Source of the DNA: Serripes groenlandicus
Taxonomy: Eukaryota > Mollusca > Bivalvia > Cardiida > Cardiidae
DNA length: 64,000 nt
Direction: 5' to 3'
Assembly (NCBI GenBank): GCA_031761405.1
Contig: JASEVX010000013.1
Span: forward strand, 56,238,456-56,302,455
A program made the position numbers and the translations under genes. This document shows positions 10,961 to 24,480 of this stretch, one piece after another (positions within the stretch are counted from its first letter, which is position 1; the number at the start of each line of letters is the position of its first letter). The notes under the pieces are model-generated. The model worked only from the letters and a program-made list of their open reading frames with translations, made no database searches and was not told the DNA's origin.

Positions 10961-11990
10961 CGTCGTCAGTCGTGCGTCGTCAACACTAAGCTCGGATTCG
11001 AACTCACAACCACTGGATTGACATTCTGCGACGATACCGACTGACCTATTGTGCTAAAACACAATAGGTTATTTGCGTAATTACGCCTCCAGTCCACAAT
11101 ACATTTACATGTACGTACGAATTTGAACAACATTTTGAACGCCGACCTGGAACATATAGCTCTGCAATCGGTGTTCAATTTTATATAGCATACCGAACGC
11201 ATACCCGAAATATCTAGCTTGGCCATTGGTGTTAGATTTTATAATTCAAATTGAATAATTGATTGATTATTGGGATATACAGCCGTTTTCAACCATTTGT
11301 AGTCACATTTCACTCACATACTTCAAACTGAATTATTTTCAAATTATACTGATAACACATTAGTGGAATGACAATTGTTAAAGTGACTTTTGTCAAACTC
11401 GGAAATAATGCTGACAGAGGTTGAGTTTGAGCACACAACCACTGGATTGACAGCCTGTTACGCTACCGACTGACCTTTCGATGCCATCGGTGTTCGACTT
11501 AGTATAGCAAAGTGAACGCCGATCTGGAATATGTAGCTCGGCCATGGGTGTTGGAATGTATAATGCAAACCGAAGGCAGACTTGTACTACATGTATCTAG
11601 CTCGGCCATCGCTTTTATAGAAATTTGATTTATTGATTGATTGATTGGAGTATTATGCCGTTTTCAACATGTGTTCAGTCATATCACGGCGTTCAGTTCA
11701 CATATTCACTTAGCAAACAAGACTTTCAAAGAAACTGGCTACTTTACCACAAAAACTGATATCACATTGGTAGTAATCGAATAACAATTGTCACAGTGAC
11801 TTTTGTCAAACGTCGAAAAGAATTCTGAGCGAGCTGGGGTTCGAACTCACAACCACTAGATTTGCAGCCTGTGACGCTATAGACTGACCTACCGGTGCCC
11901 AGTTATCATATTGTTTTTGTGTTATAATGCCTCCGGAGTGAGCTGGTCGCTCTGTTATGACAAAACATTTTTGAAAACGGCATAATACCC
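10961..11990 (-). repeat. minus-strand SINE family 1 copies interleaved with inverted 58-bp repeats
   Basis: Three SINE family 1 pieces on the minus strand: a head at about 10985-11056, and longer copies at about 11248-11482 and 11628-11898. Each carries the reversed head TTCGAACTCACAACCACT..GATTG.CAGCCTG and, in the longer ones, the ATTGATTGATTG tail. Between them, at 11130-11245 and 11485-11615, lie reverse-complement copies of the 58-bp unit whose main array is at 11995-12700. The block reads as satellite invaded repeatedly by the same SINE. Confidence 0.7.
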
Positions 11991-11994
11991 CCAA

Positions 11995-12700
11995 TCAACC
12001 AGATTGCTATATAAACATCGAAAACCAATGGCAGAGCTAGATAGTCCATGTCGGCGTTCAAATTGCTTTATGAATTAAAACACGGATGACCAAGCTAAAT
12101 GTTTCAGGTCGGCGTTCGGTTTGCTATATAAAATCGAACACCGATAGCAGAGCTATATATCCCAGGTCGGCGTTCACTTTGCTATATAAAATCGAACACC
12201 GATAGCAAAGCTATATATCCATGGTCGGTGTTCGGATTGCTATATAAAATCGATCGACGATGGACGAGCTCTATATTCCAGGTCGGCGTTCGGTTTGCTA
12301 TATGAATTTAAATACAGATGACCTGGCTCAATATCTCAGGTCGGCGTTCGGTTTGCTATATAAAATCGAACACCGATAGCAGAGCTATATATCTCAGGTC
12401 GGCGTTCAATTTGCTATATAAGATCGAGCGACAATGGACGAGCTCTATATTCCAGGTCTGCGTTCAATTTGCTATATAAGATCGAACGACAATGGACGAG
12501 CTCTATATTCCAGGTCTGCGTTCGGTTTTCTACATAGGATCGAACGACGATGGACGAGCTCTATATTCCAGGTCTGCGTTCGGTTTGCTACATAGGATCG
12601 AACGACAATGGCCAAGCTATATGTTCGAACACCAATAGCAGAGATATTTCAGGTTGGCGTTAAGTTTCCTATAAAATATCGAACACCGATGGCCGATGAC
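11995..12700 (+). repeat. 58-bp tandem repeat array
   Basis: About 11-12 copies. The block GCTATATAAAATCGAACACC starts at 12123, 12181 and 12239, giving an exact 58-bp period. Other blocks are GAGCTATATAT and CAGGTCGGCGTTCGGTTT. The reverse-complement copies at 11.1-11.6 kb belong to the same family. Confidence 0.92.
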
Positions 12701-12774
12701 CGATCTCCCGGAAGCCGACACTGAGCATCATTAGTAAATATAGCATAAAAATTAATTTTAAACTTAATACCGAA

Positions 12775-12880
12775 AGTTATCACATAACCAATCTAGACAT
12801 CACGATTCTACTGCGTGTTTTATATAAGTTATCACATAACCAAGCTAGACATCATGATTCTACAGCGTGTTTTCCAAAAG
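12775..12880 (+). repeat. 52-bp direct duplication
   Basis: AGTTATCACATAACCAA.CTAGACATCA and the following CGATTCTAC..CGTGTTTT occur twice in a row with few differences. Confidence 0.85.
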
Positions 12881-12899
12881 GTTATTTCATTTCTGGAAC

Positions 12900-13330
12900 G
12901 ACAAGTTTTCGAACAGAAAAAAGCTACATATGATTTTGCTCCCGATCAGACAAATATGTTATCAAACAGTCACGAGTGTTCGTTTTCTGTGACAATATAT
13001 ACTGATGCACTATGTTTGAAACACGAGCGATTTTACCTGCTATAACAAGGACCTCGTCTGTGTTCAATCGACACTACAACAACAGTTTTCTTCACGAGTA
13101 CACAGTGTTTCAGTTGATTTTTTCGTGAAAGGGAAGTAAGTATGACGGGCTTGACAGCTTAGACAATTTAGCTCTGGGTTAATTCAGTTGAATCTGGTAG
13201 ATTGAAGGTGAGTTTTTGGTTTGTGTAAGGTGTAAGGTGAAAGGGAAGTCCGTTGGAAGGGCTTGATAGCAAGGCAATTTAGTCCTTCGGTTGAATCTTG
13301 TAGACTGAACGTGAGTATCGTAGGAACGTT
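12900..13330 (+). repeat. SINE-related segment copy 2 plus duplicated block with donor-like sites
   Basis: The first part (to about 13110) matches the 28400-28560 segment. Then a block of about 110 bp occurs twice (GTGAAAGGGAAGT..GGGCTTGA.AGC and GTTGAATCT.GTAGA.TGAA). Each copy ends in a strong splice-donor-like string, AAGGTGAGT at 13206-13214 and AACGTGAGT from 13309. A non-coding 5' exon of a downstream gene is possible but unsupported by anything else. Confidence 0.4.
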
Positions 13331-15408
13331 ATAATTAAAGGGTTGATCTGCAAATCCGTAATTTATCTTTTAAAAGTATGTCCCCATGACGCACCAAATG
13401 TTATTCATAAGGAGTTATTTCCAAAATGACAATTGAATATTTTGAAATATCAGAATAATTGAAGAAAATATTTCGAAAAATTGCATTGTCATATTTGTTG
13501 TTTTTCTACTAAAGGGTCTTAACTGTCACCTTCATAGCGGACACACTATCATTCCTTCATATTAATTAGTCTTTAGTTATAACTACAAGTAAGAATTATG
13601 AAAAAAACATAGTTTAATGTTTCCCATGTAAAATAATTCATAATAAAAAAACTTAAAAAAGAATATACGCAGAATTATGAAATTGTTCTAGAACTTATGG
13701 TATATGCGTTGGATACAATTGAAAAACATTGTAGAAGAAGCAGAAATCGCTCCCATTCAGAGTAGTAAACATTGCTGAAGCGGAGAAATCGTTCACAATG
13801 AGCAATACATCGTTTTCCCGCAATGTTTTAAGAAGATCGTCTGCTGCAGAGGACGATGTACGTTTGTATCAGAGAAAATGTTTTACAAATTTAAACCTGT
13901 CTTTATAACGAGTTATATCTCCGCGTCGATGCTAGTTAATGCGTGTTCGCCTTCCCAATTTATATATTCACTGGCAATCCTTTCCCACATACAGAAAAGG
14001 GTCAATCAAGTTTAGCTTCCAGTAGAACATGTATTTACTGGATCAATGAATTAACCTTTTCCCACTGTGTATGCGGGAAAACAATATAATAGTCCCCTTA
14101 TCGCTTCTGCGACGTTTGGTGAATCTGCAGCAGACCACGTTTAAAACCATGATTAACACAGAAAGATAACATTAAAAACCAATCAATTGAACATTTTCCC
14201 CACAATATTTTCCAATTACATTTTAGATTGCCAGCACTGCATTCAATGGATTAATAAGGTAACAAGCGGTAGTCAATCCACATAATATCGATTAAGTGTA
14301 ATTTAAAACTTGACAATATTACATTTTTATTTGACAATTATATGCATTATCGATCTTAACACCCTTTTCCGTATACAATAACCTGTACAGCTGACGAATT
14401 TGAAAACATCTTGATAAAACTATGGAAAATCACTACAAATGAAAGAATAAATATTTCAATGAGTTGATAAAACTGGTAAAACAGTCGTCTGCCTCAGATG
14501 CATAACACTGTTTAGTTTTGTACTGATTGTTTTCGATCATCCTTTCTGTTGTTATTATTGACATAATTGACCTGATCAGGATGCCTCTTTGCAAGTAAAT
14601 ATCCTCCTTATCACCCTTTATATATGTTTATTTAACAGTGCAGGACAAACTGATCTAACATCTCAACTAGTGATAAGTTACACTAAATTAAAGCAATAAT
14701 TTCAAAACTTCAAGTATGTTGTGTTTTGGAACTAATAGCCCTATTCCACATGCAAACGCCAACTGACGTCTCTGAAGCAGATGGCTTTAAAATAAACAAC
14801 AATGTTTTAACTTTTTTCAAAAAATAAACTCTCCATTAGAGAGCATTTCAATATTGTTGCATTGATCAATTCAAAGTCGTTTTCTGCTTATTCATTGTTT
14901 GTTAGAAAGGAATAAAGTACATATATATATATATATATATATCCACACCGATTATATTAAAAATAATTATAGAAAACAGAATACATTTGAAAACAGAGAA
15001 TAGAAATGGAAGATAACGTCTTAATACTCACGAAGACGTCGCGAATATGACAGTGGCTTTAAAACAGAATGTTAACAAGATTTAGTAATACACATGTTTG
15101 TGGTAAGTGTCAGATAAATAATATTCTATGGTCCGTAAAGAAACCTCAGTTGCAGAATATAGGAAACACAAACTGTTTACACCGGGTGTCCGTGCCAATT
15201 CCTCAACACGAAATGAGAAAGTATTTTCGGGAGAATAGGAATTTAAAACTGACTGAATGGCGTCTGAAAATGTTCAGAGAACAGTTCAAATGTGCATGTA
15301 CATTTACCTATTACAATAACACTTATATGTGCATAAAGCTTTTCTTTTAGACTAAGAGAAACCAATTCGTTTCCATTTTCCTTTTCAGTTAAAACTTCAC
15401 GCTGTTGT
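13331..15408. other. non-coding, mostly unique; (AT)n at 14919-14942
   Basis: Contains a short AT microsatellite near 14919-14942. A 93-codon open frame (15069-15350) contains no recognisable domain and is left out as a gene. The stretch 13740-13870 shares GCTGAAGCGGAGAAATCG-type words with the duplicated region at 35.9-36.7 kb. Confidence 0.45.
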
Positions 15409-16612
15409 GAGTTAATCGACATTAACGGATAATCAAGTTAAAATTATTTGCAATATTAACGGATAATAACGTTAAGATTATCTGCAACATTAACGAATAA
15501 TCACGTTAAAATTAGATGCAATATTAACGGATAATGACGTTAACATAAGCTGCAATATTAACGGATAATCACGTTAAAATTAGCTGCAACATTAACGGAT
15601 AATCACGTTAAAATCAGCTGTAATATTAATGGATAATAACATTAAAATTAGCTGCAACATTGACGGATAATCACGATGAAATAAGATGCAACATTAACGT
15701 ATAATAACGTTAAAATTCGATGCAACATTAACGGATAATCACGTTAAAATACGATGCAACATTAACGGATAATACCGTTAAAATTAGCTGCAACATTAAC
15801 GGATAATAAAATGCAACACTAACGGATAATCACGTTAAAATTAGATGCAAAATTACGGATAATCACGTTACATCAACATTAACGGATAATTACGTTAAAA
15901 TTAGATGCAACATTAACGGATAATAACGTTAAAATATGATGCAACATTAACGGATAATCACGATAAAATAAGATGCAACATCAATGGATAATCACGTTAA
16001 AATACGATGCAACATTAACGGATAATCACGATAAAATAAGATGCAACATAAACGGATAATCACGTTAACATTGGATGCAACATTAACGGATAATCACGTT
16101 AAAATTAGATGCAACATTAACGGATAATCACGTTAAAATTAGATGCAACATTAACGGATAATCACGTTAAAATTAGATGCAACATTAACGGATAATCACG
16201 ATAAAATAAGATGCAACATCAACAGATAATCACGTTAAAATACGATGCAACATTAACTGATAATCACGATAAAATAAGATGCAATATGAACGGATAATCA
16301 GGTTAAAATTATATGCAACATTAAGGGATAATCACGTTAAAATTAGATGCAGCATTAACGGATAATCACTTTAAAATTAACTGCAACATTAACGGATAAT
16401 CACGTTAAAATTAAATGAAACATTAACGGATAAACATGTTAAAATTAGATGCAATATTAACGGAAAATCATGTTAAAATTAGATGCAACATTAACGGATA
16501 ATCACGTTAAAATTAGATGCAACATTAACGGATAATCACACTTAAATTAGCTGTAATATTAACGGATAATCACGTTAGAATTAGCTGCATATAACGTTAA
16601 AACTAACTGTAA
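15409..16612 (+). repeat. 34-bp tandem repeat array with internal hairpin
   Basis: About 35 copies of a 34-bp unit, with blocks TGCAACATTAACGGATAATC and ACGTTAAAATTAGA. Each unit contains TTAACGGATAATCACGTTAA, where TTAACG and CGTTAA can pair across an eight-base loop. Copies are very uniform between 16020 and 16240 and more diverged towards the edges. Confidence 0.95.
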
Positions 16613-16809
16613 CAATATACAAGCGGATTAATTCTTATAATATTTTGACGTTGCATTGTACATTTTATTTCCGCTATATTTAGTTGAGTGCAGAACTAGC
16701 TTCAACAGAAGTAAAATCAACCAAAATGTAGATTTTCAACAACTACATGTAGAATACAAACTGATGAACAATTAGAAACTTGCAGATCTAATGTCCTGTG
16801 ACGAATATG

Positions 16810-16955
16810 TAATAAGGTCATGATGGAGTGCCCTTTGTCAAAGCACATTTCTTAGCATAGTACTGGTTTGTTTACCTAGGGATCATAACTATAATAACTT
16901 TCGCCGTTATATAACTGAAGGATTGTTGAAAATGGCGTTAACCCCCAATATAACT
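16810..16955 (+). mobile_element. SINE family 2, 5'-truncated
   Basis: Starts in the body (ATGATGGAGTGCCCTTTG), continues with AGTACTGGTTTGTTTACC.AGGGATCAT and ends with TTGTTGAAAATGGCGTTAAC. This is the + strand counterpart of the SINE at 2057-2287, without its tRNA head. Confidence 0.7.
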
Positions 16956-18419
16956 TAAAAACTTAATGATATAGCTATATTCCAAATGCCATTGTTATGC
17001 ATTCACCATGTGACAGTTAATAAATACGAACAATATAGACATACACTGCCTTAAGCAGACCATAGCGTAGTGTTTGAAAGGCCTTTTTGTATAATAATAA
17101 TCAAATTATAAAAAGAGTACAAGTATATTTAGTTCGGTTAAAGTAGTCACAGGGGCATTACTCTGGTACACGAAAAAGGGTTTTGTCTTCAGTTGGAACG
17201 TTTTAAGAATAATATTGTTAAGGGTTTTTCGTGACCCTGACGTGACTTGTACGAAAAACCGTTCACAATTGTAATAACTTCTCATTTTTTAACTCGCATT
17301 TCTTATTTGTTTGTACATAAGTGTGTATTGCTTTGGGAAGAATGATCTGTTCAGACAAAAACTAAAACTTGTGTTTGAGTATTTAACCGATATGTTATGT
17401 AATACGTAGCTTATCCAATATAAAACAATATATCTGCATTATAAGAAAACCATTTTGGCTGACAAACAAAAGCCTATCACCTACATATACCGTGCGAAAA
17501 ACCCGTATGTTTGTATGTGTTCAATATTTTGAGACTTTTCAAATGGCACGCATTTAGACAGAGAGGTAACGGTTATGTTGACTACGGATTTGACATTGTT
17601 ACCGTTGAACGGATGAATACAGAAGGACGACATCGTTTCCAAAATCCGTCGGTTATCCTCTAAAAACCGGAACCAATCGTACATGGTCGAAAATTAATCT
17701 TAGTTTTACGGAGTTCCACCCCTGTTGTATTGATCTTAAAAATTGGCCATTTTAAGCGAAGGGTAAATCCAATAAAACATTCAAATGATCATATATTATA
17801 TACGTCGGTGTATTTTCAAATATATAAACTATTGCATTTATAACAGTCGATGGATGTTCGGATCTTTCCAACATGGCAAATACACCAGCTCGTCTGTTAT
17901 TATGATATAAGTGGGTGACTGGTTTGAGCCCGGTTTATGTAACGGTTTTGACAAAACAACACAGAAAGCTCTAAGCAGAGAAAAGTATGTTATTTAGAGG
18001 AATACACCAGTTTGAACAGTGAATTGAATTATAACTGTTTGCCAACAGAAAGGTGAGTTCATTCGTCGTAGATAATATTGATCACACACGTTTTGGCTTC
18101 ACAATATAGATTATATTACTCATTCAAATCATATATTGTAGGTACCCATAATATATAGGGTTTGGCGGTCAAATAAGGGTTTTAGATATGAAATACATAT
18201 ATAACCCTTTTCTAAAGCTCTTTAGTACGTGACTGCGTAAGTCCTTCAGAAAGGTATACATGTACGTACTAAATGAAATGCTTTTAACATGGTATGTATG
18301 TTTGACATTCATGGCTAAGGATTAACTGTTAACACGTATTGACACTATCCGATTCATATACAATATACATATTCATATACATATACATATTCATATGCGT
18401 TTATTTGTCTAATGGGTTT
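16956..18419. other. non-coding, nothing recognised
   Basis: No convincing gene or array. Short open frames (for example 17481-17684 on the minus strand) have no family features. Confidence 0.4.
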
Positions 18420-18985
18420 ACAACTGTTGATGGTTGATAAGATGAGTCTGTATGAGTTGCGTATTGCGATTTTAGTTATTAATGCATCTGCGTAAAATCC
18501 AGACTTATATGGGTCTGTTTGATCCGCGTATTGCGAGTTTATATATTAATGCATCTGCGTAAAGTCCAGACTTATATGGGTCTGTTTGATCCGCGTATTG
18601 CAATTTGACATCTTAATGCATCTGCGAACAGTCATGACTTGGGTCAGTTTGTATGAGCCGCGTCTGGCCATTTGAGAACTAAATGCATCTGCGTACAGTT
18701 CATACTTAGATGTGTATGTATGAGCCTCGTCTGGCCATTTGAGAACTAAATGCATCTGCGTACAGTTCAGACTTAGATGAGTCTGTATGAGCCGCGTCTG
18801 GCCATTTAAGAACTAAATGCATCTGCGTACAGTTCATACTTAGATGAGTCTGTATGAGTTGCGTCTGGCCATTTGAGAACTAAATACATCTGCGTACAGT
18901 TCAGACTTAGATGAGTCTGTATGAGTTGCGTCTGGCGATTTGAGACCTTAATGCATATGTTTACAGTCCAGACTTAGATTAGTGT
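18420..18985 (+). repeat. 67-bp tandem repeat array
   Basis: About eight copies. The block GATGAGTCTGTATGAG and its variants start at 18441, 18508 and 18575, giving a 67-bp period. Other blocks are GCGTCTGGCCATTTGAGAAC and ATGCATCTGCGTACAGTTC. Confidence 0.93.
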
Positions 18986-20275
18986 GTGTACACTTATAGT
19001 CCTAGCAGAGAAGTCATTGTCCGCGTATATGTTATATAAACGTTAGTACATATTCTGAAACAAAGCTAGAAGTGTAGCCCAAATAGTCGTATGCCTATGT
19101 AACACTAAATGATGCCAAGCTAGAGAGGCAATACGACCTAAAATCGTCAGACGAGACTCCTATATTTGTGAATTGTGTAAATGTGCAACTTCTGACAAAA
19201 ACCTAGAAGTGTAGTCTCAATAGTTGTACAACAATTTAACGTTGAATGTTTTAGGTAGTAAAACCTCGAATACGGTTCAAATATTTTACTATTAGCCTAA
19301 ATATTGATGATCATTGAACGCCTAACATTCACAAAGCTAGAAAATGTTCATTATTCTAGGGGGTTTCTTCCTGACTACCGCGAGCACAAATCGAACCCTA
19401 AACGTCCGGGTTCAATTGCGGCATGGTAACTAGCCTCTGTCACGGCGGACTTCTCAAATTCTGGTTAAGTCAGATGAAATCTAATAATATACCCAAATAA
19501 TTCAAGTGTTGTGTATATTGTTATGATTCAAGAGAAAATAAGTGTGCGATTGAAATATTAAAAGTTTTAGAGCGTATTCTTAAATAAGCAAGAAGGAATT
19601 ATAAATATCCCAGTGTAAACATAAACCTGCCAAAACATCGAAACGTCGAGCATAGGGCAGCGTTATCTTTAATGTCAGTTAAACTGATGACTGATTTAAG
19701 TTTTACTCCATACGAATGTGCGAACATTATCTGTTTTCTTTGTATCTTTTCAAAGCCTGTCAAAGTTTGTAAACTGAAACTTAATTCGGTTGCATGATAC
19801 AGGATTGATCAATGGACGTTCATTAGTAATGGGGATCCACACATTAATTAAACCAAAAACACGTGAGTGCGTAATTCGGACCACTGTACTTGAAAAGACT
19901 TAGCTATTTATATTGTGCGGTTATCGATTTGCCTGCAGATTTATGCCAATTGTGAGATTATAGATACAGATTTGTATACAAAATGAGACGGGAAATTTCA
20001 CGAAGTAACAATATATATCTTTTCCCGAGTGCAGTGGTCCGAATGATTACTGTATTCATGTGTTCGAGTTTTAGTGTTCTTGTGAGACTGTGCAGATGTA
20101 CATGCTTGTCTGAAACTTCACTGTACTCAGACGCATTACGAGTCACTATCACAAAACGAGACTGGTATTTAAGCCGCGTCAATCAAAAATGGCGACTTGT
20201 TGTATCCTCCTTTTAGTATCGATCAAACGATTATAAGAGTAAAAAAAATCTACAATTTCCAGAAATGATTTTATC
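18986..20275. other. non-coding with SINE debris
   Basis: A reversed tRNA-head-like piece lies near 19370-19430 (CGAACCCTAAACG..GGGTTCAATTG). The stretch 20140-20230 is similar to 52630-52730 (TTTAAGCCGCGTCAAT versus ATAAGCCACGTCAAT, then GATCAAAC), so it belongs to an interspersed repeat. No gene is supported. Confidence 0.4.
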
Positions 20276-20277
20276 AA

Positions 20278-20595
20278 TGTCTTAAAGCGGACAGGAAAGG
20301 TCACGTAAACCTCGTATAGATTAGGTGATTTCCGTCCGAAGTCGTTAGAGAGCGGAAATAGAACTTAAGTAGTTTCCAATTATTCTAACTTAAGTACTGG
20401 ATCGTATGTGTCTTCACTGTTCGTTGTCTTAAAGCGGACAGGAAAGGTAACGACTCCGTTATAAACCTCGTATAGACTCGTTGATTTTCGTCCGAATACG
20501 TAAGAGAACAGTAATGGAACAATAACAGTTACCTATACGTCCATTATGGATATTCTACGTTAAGTATTTGTGTCTTCATTGTTCGTTGATGCAGC
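20278..20595 (+). repeat. about 148-bp direct duplication
   Basis: GTCTTAAAGCGGACAGGAAA starts at 20279 and 20427, and the similarity continues through CCTCGTATAGA, GATTT.CGTCCGAA and GTGTCTTCA.TGTTCGTTG. Confidence 0.9.
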
Positions 20596-20657
20596 ACAAT
20601 TTATGTTCACAATACCCGAGTCTTACTCAATTTAAAACACTCATACAAAGTAAGATA

Positions 20658-21789
20658 CCTATGGAAGCGTCCTAGTGCCACAGTCTGTAATATTTTTGAG
20701 AGATATTATCTCCTAATTAGGAGATACTAAGTCATACTTAGGAGAAACTAACTCCTAATTAGGAGATACTAACTCCTAATTAGGAGATACTAAGTCATAA
20801 TTAGGAGATACTATCTCCTAATTAGGAGATACTAAGTCATAATTAGGAGATACTAACTCCTAATTAGGAGATACTAAGTCCTAATTAGGAGATACTATCT
20901 CCTAATTAGGAGATACTATCACCTAATTAGGAGATGCTATGTCATAATTAGGAGATACTAAGTCATAATTAGAAAGATACTAAGTCATAATTAGGAGATA
21001 CTAACTCCTAATTAGGAGATACTAAGTCCTAATTAGGAGATACTATCTCCTAGTTAGGAGATACTATGTCATAATTAGGAGATACTAAGTCATAATTAGG
21101 AGATACTATCTCATAATTAGGAGATACTATCTCATAATTAGGAGATACTATCTCATAATTAGGAGATACTATCTCCTAATTAGGACTTAGTAGATAGTGA
21201 ATTAGCCCTGCACCAAGGTTAAACTGTCACTTTGCATTGTAAAATGGAGGATACTGTGCGCACATACTTCCTATTGGGGCTTGGATACTATGCCTTTTCA
21301 TCTTGAAGAGTGCATATGACGCTCTCCGGGATGCCACGATGTTCCAGGAAACTTACGAAACTAGCTTCCGAATTCGCCATTAAAACAAAGGGGCATAACC
21401 GCACAGCCATGTTTACTATTTGAAAAGTATCTCCTAATTATGCTTAGTATCTCCTAATTAGGAGATAGTATCTCCTAATTAGGAGATAGTATCTCCTAAT
21501 TATGACTTAATATCTCCTAATTAGGAGATAGTATCTCCTAATTATGACTTAGTATCTCCTAATTATGACTTAATATCTCCTAATTAGGAGATAGTATCTC
21601 CTAATTATGACTTAGTATCTCCTAATTATGACTTAGTATCTCCTAATTAGGAGATAGTATCTCCTAATTATGACTTAGTATCTCCTAATTAGGAGATAGT
21701 ATCTCCTAATTAGGAGATAGTATCTCCTAATTAGGAGATAATATCTCTCAGAAATATAACAGACTGTGGCACTAGGACGCTTCCATAGA
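20658..21789. mobile_element. foldback DNA element with palindromic 21-bp repeats
   Basis: A non-autonomous inverted-repeat element of 1132 bp. The ends are inverted copies of about 50 bp (left CCTATGGAAGCGTCCTAGTG, continuing CCACAGTCTG), flanked by TA at 20656-20657 and 21790-21791. Inside each end lies an array of 21-bp units (20700-21185 left, 21425-21750 right), in opposite orientation. Many units form the perfect 20-base palindrome TATCTCCTAATTAGGAGATA. A unique core of about 235 bp (21190-21424) has no coding frame. The TA flanks suggest mobilisation by a Tc1/mariner-type transposase; this is inference. Confidence 0.85.
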
Positions 21790-21849
21790 TACCTGGTGTC
21801 ATATTATCGGAATTAGCTTTGAAAGATTCAAATATCGTAAATATTGCTA

Positions 21850-22060
21850 AAAGCACAGATGTAGAAAACGATGGTGCAGTTGTAAAGCGTCGGTCTTTCG
21901 TATCAAAGGTCCCGAGTTAAAATCCTGCGAAGAACGTGTATTGCCTTTGGGATAACTCAAAACAATCGGTGGGAGTACTGGCTATGTATCCAGAAAGCAG
22001 ACATCGAGCGTGCATAATGAACTTTGTACTATAAACATTTTACGTGGGTCTCATGATTAT
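21850..22060 (+). mobile_element. tRNA-headed SINE, family 3 (diverged)
   Basis: Contains AAGCGTCGGTCTTTCGTATC, then GGTCCCGAGTTAAAATCC, then a body with GGGAGTACTGGCTATGTA and the same TTGTACTATAAAC end as the copy at 9690. Confidence 0.5.
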
Positions 22061-22199
22061 AATTTTATAAAACATGTGCTAAATACTGATATTCGACATT
22101 CAAAGGGATTAACGTCCGAGACCGGTTACGAAATAATGACCCCTGGGATTGATATACTTCGAGGTTATCGACGGAACTATCTTTGAAATGACATGGTTT

Positions 22200-23032
22200 C
22201 TTAAAGATTGATTGCATTTCTCGAGTTTCATGTCGTTTTCAACGGTATTTCTTTTATATAACGGTCTCTAGAATGCATAACGTGTGTTCTATAGACTGTC
22301 CGAACCAGTACTCCACACACTATTCGTCACAGGCAGCTGACTACATTCACACGTATACTAATTAGGCCATTTATCGACGCTAGTCGCAATGACTAATGTC
22401 AATCATCAAAAAATGAATAACCGAGTTGGGACTCCATGGTTCCGAACAGAAAATACCCTGATTTTGTCTTCACATCAAAACGGGCAGATCTGCGTATTCC
22501 AGCATCAAAGTTGTATTTATGTCTTAAAACGTGGCTCTGTTTTATGTAATACACACTTAATGTCCTCGGAGATATCCGTACGATATCGATATTTATTAAT
22601 ATTAAACATACATACTTCTATCAAGAGTTGATCGGGTTTGTCATACGATATCTACCACCCTTGTCATCTCTTTTTGTTTTTATTTTGGTGATAATTCAAC
22701 GATGTACACCATCATATCATGTTCTTCGCGACTGTATATTATGGTTTATGCGAATTAAAACAACATTTGGAATCAAAGAAGATCGAGATAAGCATGCATA
22801 TTTGTTCAATGTAATATTGGTCTACATTGTTCGCAACTCACTACTAATTGAACTATAAATAAACTGCTTTACAAATATGAAAAAAACTAAATCAAGGAGG
22901 AGGATATTAGTCGTAACCATTCTCACATGCAGACACATTTTGTAACAAAAGGATAAATTTCCCATATTGAGTTTTTCTCCGTATTTCACTACGTGTATCA
23001 TGTAAGTTCAATAAATATAAAGATGTTTAACT
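22200..23032 (+). repeat. segmental duplication 1, copy A, left part
   Basis: Homologous in order to 31800-32500 and again to 32790-33440. Shared landmarks: GGTTCCGAACAGAAAATACC, TATATTTATGTCTTAAA.CG, CTCGGAGAT.TCCGTACGATA and AAGAAGATCGAGATAAGCAT, ending in TTCAATAAATATAA. An 80-codon frame at 22389 has a partly similar 91-codon frame at 32020, but the third copy has an in-frame stop, so I do not call a gene. Confidence 0.8.
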
Positions 23033-24199
<1,167 letters not shown>

Positions 24200-24213
24200 A
24201 AAGATGTTTAACT

Positions 24214-24480
24214 ATTGGCCACATTTAGCCAGGACATTGCCTCAGGTTTGTTGTATGTGCAAAATGGTTAACATTTAGATACACGACATACTGAGGGGTA
24301 ACTACATCTTTTACTAGGCAGAGGTTGTGGGGAATATCTTGTTTGGTGTAACCTAATTGTATTACTCGATATAATTGACCTGATCCTGACCTTTATGGAA
24401 ATATGTATGTTATTCTAACAGGTGTGTTCTTTAAGCATTAGCTGTGTGTCAATTTTCTCACAAATTAATGTAAAAACGTG
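24214..24480 (+). repeat. segmental duplication 1, copy A, right part (unique lead)
   Basis: Matches 33436-33680: CGACATACTGAGGGGTAACT, then ATTACTCGATATAATTGACC, TGATCCTGACCTTTATG and GCTGTGTGTCAATT.TCTCAC. The match resumes exactly after the LINE, which confirms the LINE as an insertion. Confidence 0.8.

Noticed and set aside
15069..15350. 93-codon open frame
   Set aside because: No recognisable domain, Cys and Asn scattered, no paralogue in the window; could be chance in AT-rich DNA.
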